Assembly: GCA_027485645.1 (NCBI GenBank)
Contig: JAIXQR010000005.1
Location: 40,849-104,848 of the forward strand
DNA: 64,000 bases
Source of the DNA: a bacterium
GTDB lineage: Bacteria > Armatimonadota > Fimbriimonadia > Fimbriimonadales > Fimbriimonadaceae
Reading direction: 5' to 3'
Shown here: positions 61,005 to 64,000 of the stretch, in pieces
Position numbering within the stretch: the stretch's first letter is position 1
How the letters are laid out: the number at the start of each line of letters is the position of its first letter
Position numbers and translations under genes: made by a program
The notes under the pieces: model-generated
Seen by the model: only the letters and a program-made list of their open reading frames with translations
Database searches by the model: none
Told to the model about the DNA's origin: nothing

Positions 61005-62667
61005 TCCGAAACACCAATCCAACACCATCGCGAAAGGCGTCGACAAAACCGCAAACCGCGCCATGCTCCGCGCCATGGGCCTAGGAGATCGCGAAATCTA
61101 CGATCAGCCTTGGGTCGGCGTGGCCAGCGTTTGGTCCGAGGCCACCCCGTGCAACTGGAACCTGGACGAGCAAGCTCGCTTTATCGCCAATTCTGTCGCT
61201 GCCGCCGGAGGTACCCCGCGCCGCTTCGACACCATCTCCGTGAGCGACGGCATCGCGATGGGCCACCAGGGCATGAAGTGTTCGCTGGTCAGCCGCGAGG
61301 TCATCGCCGACTCCGTCGAGCTCATGATGCGCGGCCACTGCTACGATGCCCTCATCGGCGTCGCCGGTTGCGATAAATCCCTTCCCGGCATGCTCATGGT
61401 AATGGCGCGCCTGAACGTGCCGAGCATCTTCCTGTACGGTGGCACCATCCTTCCCGGCCACATCCACGGAAAGGACGTGACCATCCAAGACGCCTTTGAA
61501 GCTGCCGGGGCCTTTGCCGCCGGAAAAATCGACGCCACCGAGCTCAAAAGCGTCGAATGCGCGGTCTGCCCTGGCGCGGGTGCGTGCGGCGGACAGTACA
61601 CCGCGAATACCATGGCCTGCGTCGCCGAGGCGCTCGGCATGGCGCTGCCTGGTTCGTCTTCGCCGCCTGCCGTCTCGCCGGAACGATCTCAGTTCCTCGC
61701 CCAAGTCGGCGCGCAAATCGTCGAAACCATCCGCCTCGGGCTCCTTCCCCGCGACATCATCACCCGAAAGTCGCTGGAGAACGCCGTCGCCATCGCGGCT
61801 GCAACCGGCGGCTCCACTAACGTCGCCTTGCACATCCCCGCAATCGCCCACGAGCTCGGAATCACCTTCACCCTCGACGACATTCAGGCCGTCAGCGAGC
61901 GGACCCCGACACTCGCGAACCTTCGACCGGGCGGAAAGTACGTGATGCTGGACCTCCATGCCGTCGGCGGCGTTCCGGTGGTCCTCAAGGCTCTGCTCGA
62001 TGCCGGTTGCCTTCACGGCGACTGTCTCACCGTCAACGGAAAAACCATGGCAGAAAACCTCGAGGGGATCGAGATTCCCGAGGGTCAAGACGTAGTCCGC
62101 CCCCACACTTCCGCGTTCTATCCGACCGGCGGACTCGCGATCTTGAAGGGCAATCTCGCCCCCGATGGCGGCGTCGTCAAAACCACCGGCGTAACCAACC
62201 TCTCCCACACCGGCCCGGCGCGGTGCTTCGATAGCGAGGAACTCGCGATGGCGGCGGTTCAGCGACGCGAAGTCGTCGCGGGCGACGTTGTCGTCATCCG
62301 CTATGAGGGACCAAAAGGCGGACCGGGAATGCGGGAAATGCTCGGCGTGACCTCCGCCATCGTTGGTCAAGGCCTCGGCTACGACGTCGCCCTCCTCACC
62401 GATGGCCGCTTTAGTGGTGCCACGCGCGGCCTCATGGTCGGGCACGTCGGGCCAGAAGCCTACGACGGCGGACCCATCGCCCTCGTCCGCGATGGCGATC
62501 AGATCACCGTCGATGCGAGGACCGGCGAAATTTCAATCGCCGTGACCGACGAAGAACTAGCGAAGCGACGCGCCGATTGGGTGGCGCCCGAGCGCGTTCT
62601 TACCGGCGTCCTCAAGAAGTACGCCGCTCAGGTTGGCCCCGCCGCTAACGGCGCGGTGACCGTCTAG
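60994..62667 (+). CDS. ilvD: Dihydroxy-acid dehydratase
   Basis: 557 residues. Cluster and metal-binding segments are GVAGCDKSLPGMLMVMARLN and CAVCPGAGACGGQYTANTMA, plus MKCSLVSREVIADSVELM. C-terminal TDGRFSGATRGLMVGHVGPE is the family signature. Iron-sulfur enzyme of the third step for valine, leucine and isoleucine. It closes the operon. The stop overlaps the convergent Gfo/Idh gene. Confidence 0.96.
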   Translation: MPFDPKHQSNTIAKGVDKTANRAMLRAMGLGDREIYDQPWVGVASVWSEATPCNWNLDEQARFIANSVAAAGGTPRRFDTISVSDGIAMGHQGMKCSLVSREVIADSVELMMRGHCYDALIGVAGCDKSLPGMLMVMARLNVPSIFLYGGTILPGHIHGKDVTIQDAFEAAGAFAAGKIDATELKSVECAVCPGAGACGGQYTANTMACVAEALGMALPGSSSPPAVSPERSQFLAQVGAQIVETIRLGLLPRDIITRKSLENAVAIAAATGGSTNVALHIPAIAHELGITFTLDDIQAVSERTPTLANLRPGGKYVMLDLHAVGGVPVVLKALLDAGCLHGDCLTVNGKTMAENLEGIEIPEGQDVVRPHTSAFYPTGGLAILKGNLAPDGGVVKTTGVTNLSHTGPARCFDSEELAMAAVQRREVVAGDVVVIRYEGPKGGPGMREMLGVTSAIVGQGLGYDVALLTDGRFSGATRGLMVGHVGPEAYDGGPIALVRDGDQITVDARTGEISIAVTDEELAKRRADWVAPERVLTGVLKKYAAQVGPAANGAVTV

Positions 62668-63788
62668 CCGACCGCCGGAACATCGACCGGAACCGAGCCG
62701 TTGCGCAGCGAGTGGGTCGCGCAGACCCCCGCTGCCACGCTCATTCGGGCCGCCAGCGGCGACGTGTCCGTCTCTCCACCGTGCTCGATGTAGCGCAGGA
62801 ACTCTTCGATAATCCGCGTGTCCGACCCGCCGTGCCCGCCTCGCTCTTCTGCCGGGCGAAACTCGATATCAGCCGGTTCTTCGTAGCCGTATCGCGGTCG
62901 GTTCCAAATCCGAATCACGCTCTTACCCGGCGTGTCGCCAAAGTTCTCAATGCGGCCGTGGGTTCCGATAACCGTGTAGTTGCGCACCGAATCCGGCGTG
63001 AAATGGCACTGCTGATACGTCGCCAAAACCCCGTTGTCCAGCTCCATCAGCATCATGCTCACGTCCTCCACGTCGAGCACTGGGTTCAATTCCGTGATCT
63101 CCGTAGGCGGCCACGAGTAGCGGAACTGAGCGCGCATTTCCGATCCTTCCGGGCGGCGGTTCGGCACGTTACCGTACACCATGTTGTTCCCCATCGCCAC
63201 CACGCGCTTGGTATAGCCGTTGCACAGCCAGTGCAGCACGTCGATATCGTGCGCGCCTTTTTGCAGCAGCAGCCCCGTCGATTTGCTCCGGTCGGCATGC
63301 CAATCGCAGAAGTAAGCGTCGCCGCCGTAACTCACAAAGTGTCGGCACCAGGCCGTCTTCACTTCGCCAATCATCCCGCTCTGGATGCACTCGCGCATCT
63401 GCCGAATAACCGCAAAGTGCCGCATGTTGTGCCCCAAATACAGCTTCGTCCCCGTCTCTGCGGCGGTGCGCAGAATACGGTCGCACCCCTGAATCGTGAT
63501 CGCCATCGGCTTCTCCAGATAGATTGGGATTTTCGATTGCAGCAGATTCACCGCATGCTCCTCGTGCAGGTAGTCCGGCGAGAGTACGAAAATCGCGTCA
63601 AGGTCGAGCGACTTCAGCGACTCGAAGTCGGTGAACACCTGCGCGCCGTCACCGGCGAACTCCTGAAAAGCCGCATGAACCGCCACGTCCGGATCGGCCA
63701 ACGCCACCAACCGATGCCCCTTCCCCGGCTGATGCGCCATCTTCGCAATCGAAGCCCGTAACCCCCACCCAATCACCCCAAACCGCAT
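62664..63788 (-). CDS. Gfo/Idh/MocA family oxidoreductase, cytosolic
   Basis: 374 residues, without a signal peptide. Rossmann fold MRFGVIGWGLRASIAKMAHQ with NAD-type loop, catalytic Lys in IPIYLEKPMAITIQGCDRIL, His in QKGAHDIDVLHWLCNGYT. Differs from the two Tat-exported paralogues in length and sequence. Substrate unknown, probably a sugar or cyclitol. Convergent with ilvD by a four-base overlap. Confidence 0.92.
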   Translation of the reverse strand: MRFGVIGWGLRASIAKMAHQPGKGHRLVALADPDVAVHAAFQEFAGDGAQVFTDFESLKSLDLDAIFVLSPDYLHEEHAVNLLQSKIPIYLEKPMAITIQGCDRILRTAAETGTKLYLGHNMRHFAVIRQMRECIQSGMIGEVKTAWCRHFVSYGGDAYFCDWHADRSKSTGLLLQKGAHDIDVLHWLCNGYTKRVVAMGNNMVYGNVPNRRPEGSEMRAQFRYSWPPTEITELNPVLDVEDVSMMLMELDNGVLATYQQCHFTPDSVRNYTVIGTHGRIENFGDTPGKSVIRIWNRPRYGYEEPADIEFRPAEERGGHGGSDTRIIEEFLRYIEHGGETDTSPLAARMSVAAGVCATHSLRNGSVPVDVPAVG

Positions 63789-63912
63789 AGGGAGATTGTG
63801 GCGGATTTCTTTGCACGGCTCCGAGCCGCCTACTTTCGTTTCCGAACCAGAGGAGGGCCGTCGGAGATCCGTTCGAATCCCCTCTCCATTCCGATGGAGA
63901 GATACCGTGTTG
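63789..63912. other. Intergenic region next to a mobile-element fragment
   Basis: Contains a palindrome CGGCTCCGAGCCG at 63817-63829, a tRNA-like string GTTCGAATCCCCTCTCC near 63872 and a direct repeat TGTCA/TGACA. No gene is seen. It may hold the non-coding end of an IS110-type element whose transposase terminates at 63913. Confidence 0.4.
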
Positions 63913-64000
63913 TCAGCTGGCTGTCAAGCCTTGCTGACAATCGAATGGCACTCCTCCTTTGAGTACTCCGTAGGCGACCCGGATCAGTTTGTGCATCACG
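63913..64000 (-). mobile_element. C-terminal fragment of an IS110-like transposase
   Basis: The minus-strand frame entering from the right edge reads VMHKLIRVAYGVLKGGVPFD then CQQGLTAS and stops at 63913. The KLIRVAYGVLK-G-x-PFD pattern matches the conserved C-terminus of IS110/IS1111-type recombinases. The rest of the element lies outside the window, so integrity cannot be judged. Confidence 0.6.

Noticed and set aside
56829..62445. Long minus-strand frames opposite ilvB, ilvC and ilvD
   Set aside because: Shadows of strongly conserved enzymes, rich in Asp/Glu/Gly/Val as expected from reverse reading.
63840..63895. Possible tRNA 3' half (GTTCGAATCCCCTCTCC)
   Set aside because: The five bases before and after the TTCGAAT loop do not pair, and no anticodon arm or acceptor partner could be found upstream.

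Overview
The window looks like a chromosomal segment of a free-living plant-polysaccharide degrader, most likely Armatimonadota, class Fimbriimonadia. This is inferred, not proven. The best clue is the pseudopilin at 49567-50454, whose N-terminus runs from FTLIELLVVIAIIAILAAIL straight into FPVFAQAKAAAK, a form I associate with Fimbriimonadaceae. Tat-exported Gfo/Idh/MocA oxidoreductases, DUF1080, DUF5107 and many secreted glycosidases fit the same group. Genes are dense, often overlap by 1-8 nt, and use GTG and TTG starts freely.

Layout. (1) 1-8628, minus strand: a sugar-uptake operon with a LacI-type regulator, solute-binding protein, two permeases, a DUF5107/TPR protein and a GH2 enzyme cut by the window edge. 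Twin 18-bp operator-like repeats sit just upstream of the regulator. (2) 9017-16669, minus: a tight six-gene cassette SWIM - DUF5691 - MoxR AAA - DUF5682 - VWA - DUF2199. (3) 16818-31477, mostly plus: GH43, amidohydrolase, FG-GAP surface protein, GH8, acetyl-xylan-esterase-like lipoprotein and an alpha-galactosidase-like protein, interrupted on the minus strand by DUF1294 and by recQ plus an ATPase. (4) 31493-38209, minus: GH30, a CE15 glucuronoyl esterase, then the Hen1/Pnkp RNA-repair pair. (5) 38366-43778: Tat Gfo/Idh oxidoreductase, DUF1080, GNAT, a possible outer-membrane barrel, a sugar dehydrogenase and a VOC protein. (6) 43634-45038: a 224-bp duplicated divergent intergenic segment flanking about 1 kb of extra DNA with one membrane-anchored ORF. 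(7) 44998-54975: FAD/NAD(P)-binding protein, TPR-sulfotransferase, secreted protein, pseudopilin with an overlapping small lipoprotein, cysD-cysNC (PAPS synthesis) and a second Tat Gfo/Idh. (8) 55164-62667, plus: an esterase, then ilvB-ilvN-ilvC-ilvA-ilvD preceded by a complete-looking transcription attenuator with a Leu/Ile/Val-rich leader peptide. (9) 62664-64000: a third Gfo/Idh and the C-terminus of an IS110-like transposase.

Functionally, the carbohydrate genes form a glucuronoxylan-leaning toolkit: GH30 endo-xylanase, GH8 reducing-end xylosidase, GH43, CE15 and an acetyl esterase. Gfo/Idh plus DUF1080 suggests 3-keto-sugar chemistry outside the cytoplasm. CysD/CysNC could supply PAPS to the nearby sulfotransferase. 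The most interesting items are the ilv attenuator, the MoxR/VWA/DUF5682 cassette with its attached DUF2199 gene, the Pnkp/Hen1 pair, the duplication/insertion at 43.6-45.0 kb and the twin LacI operators. I saw no tRNA, rRNA, CRISPR array or intact insertion sequence.
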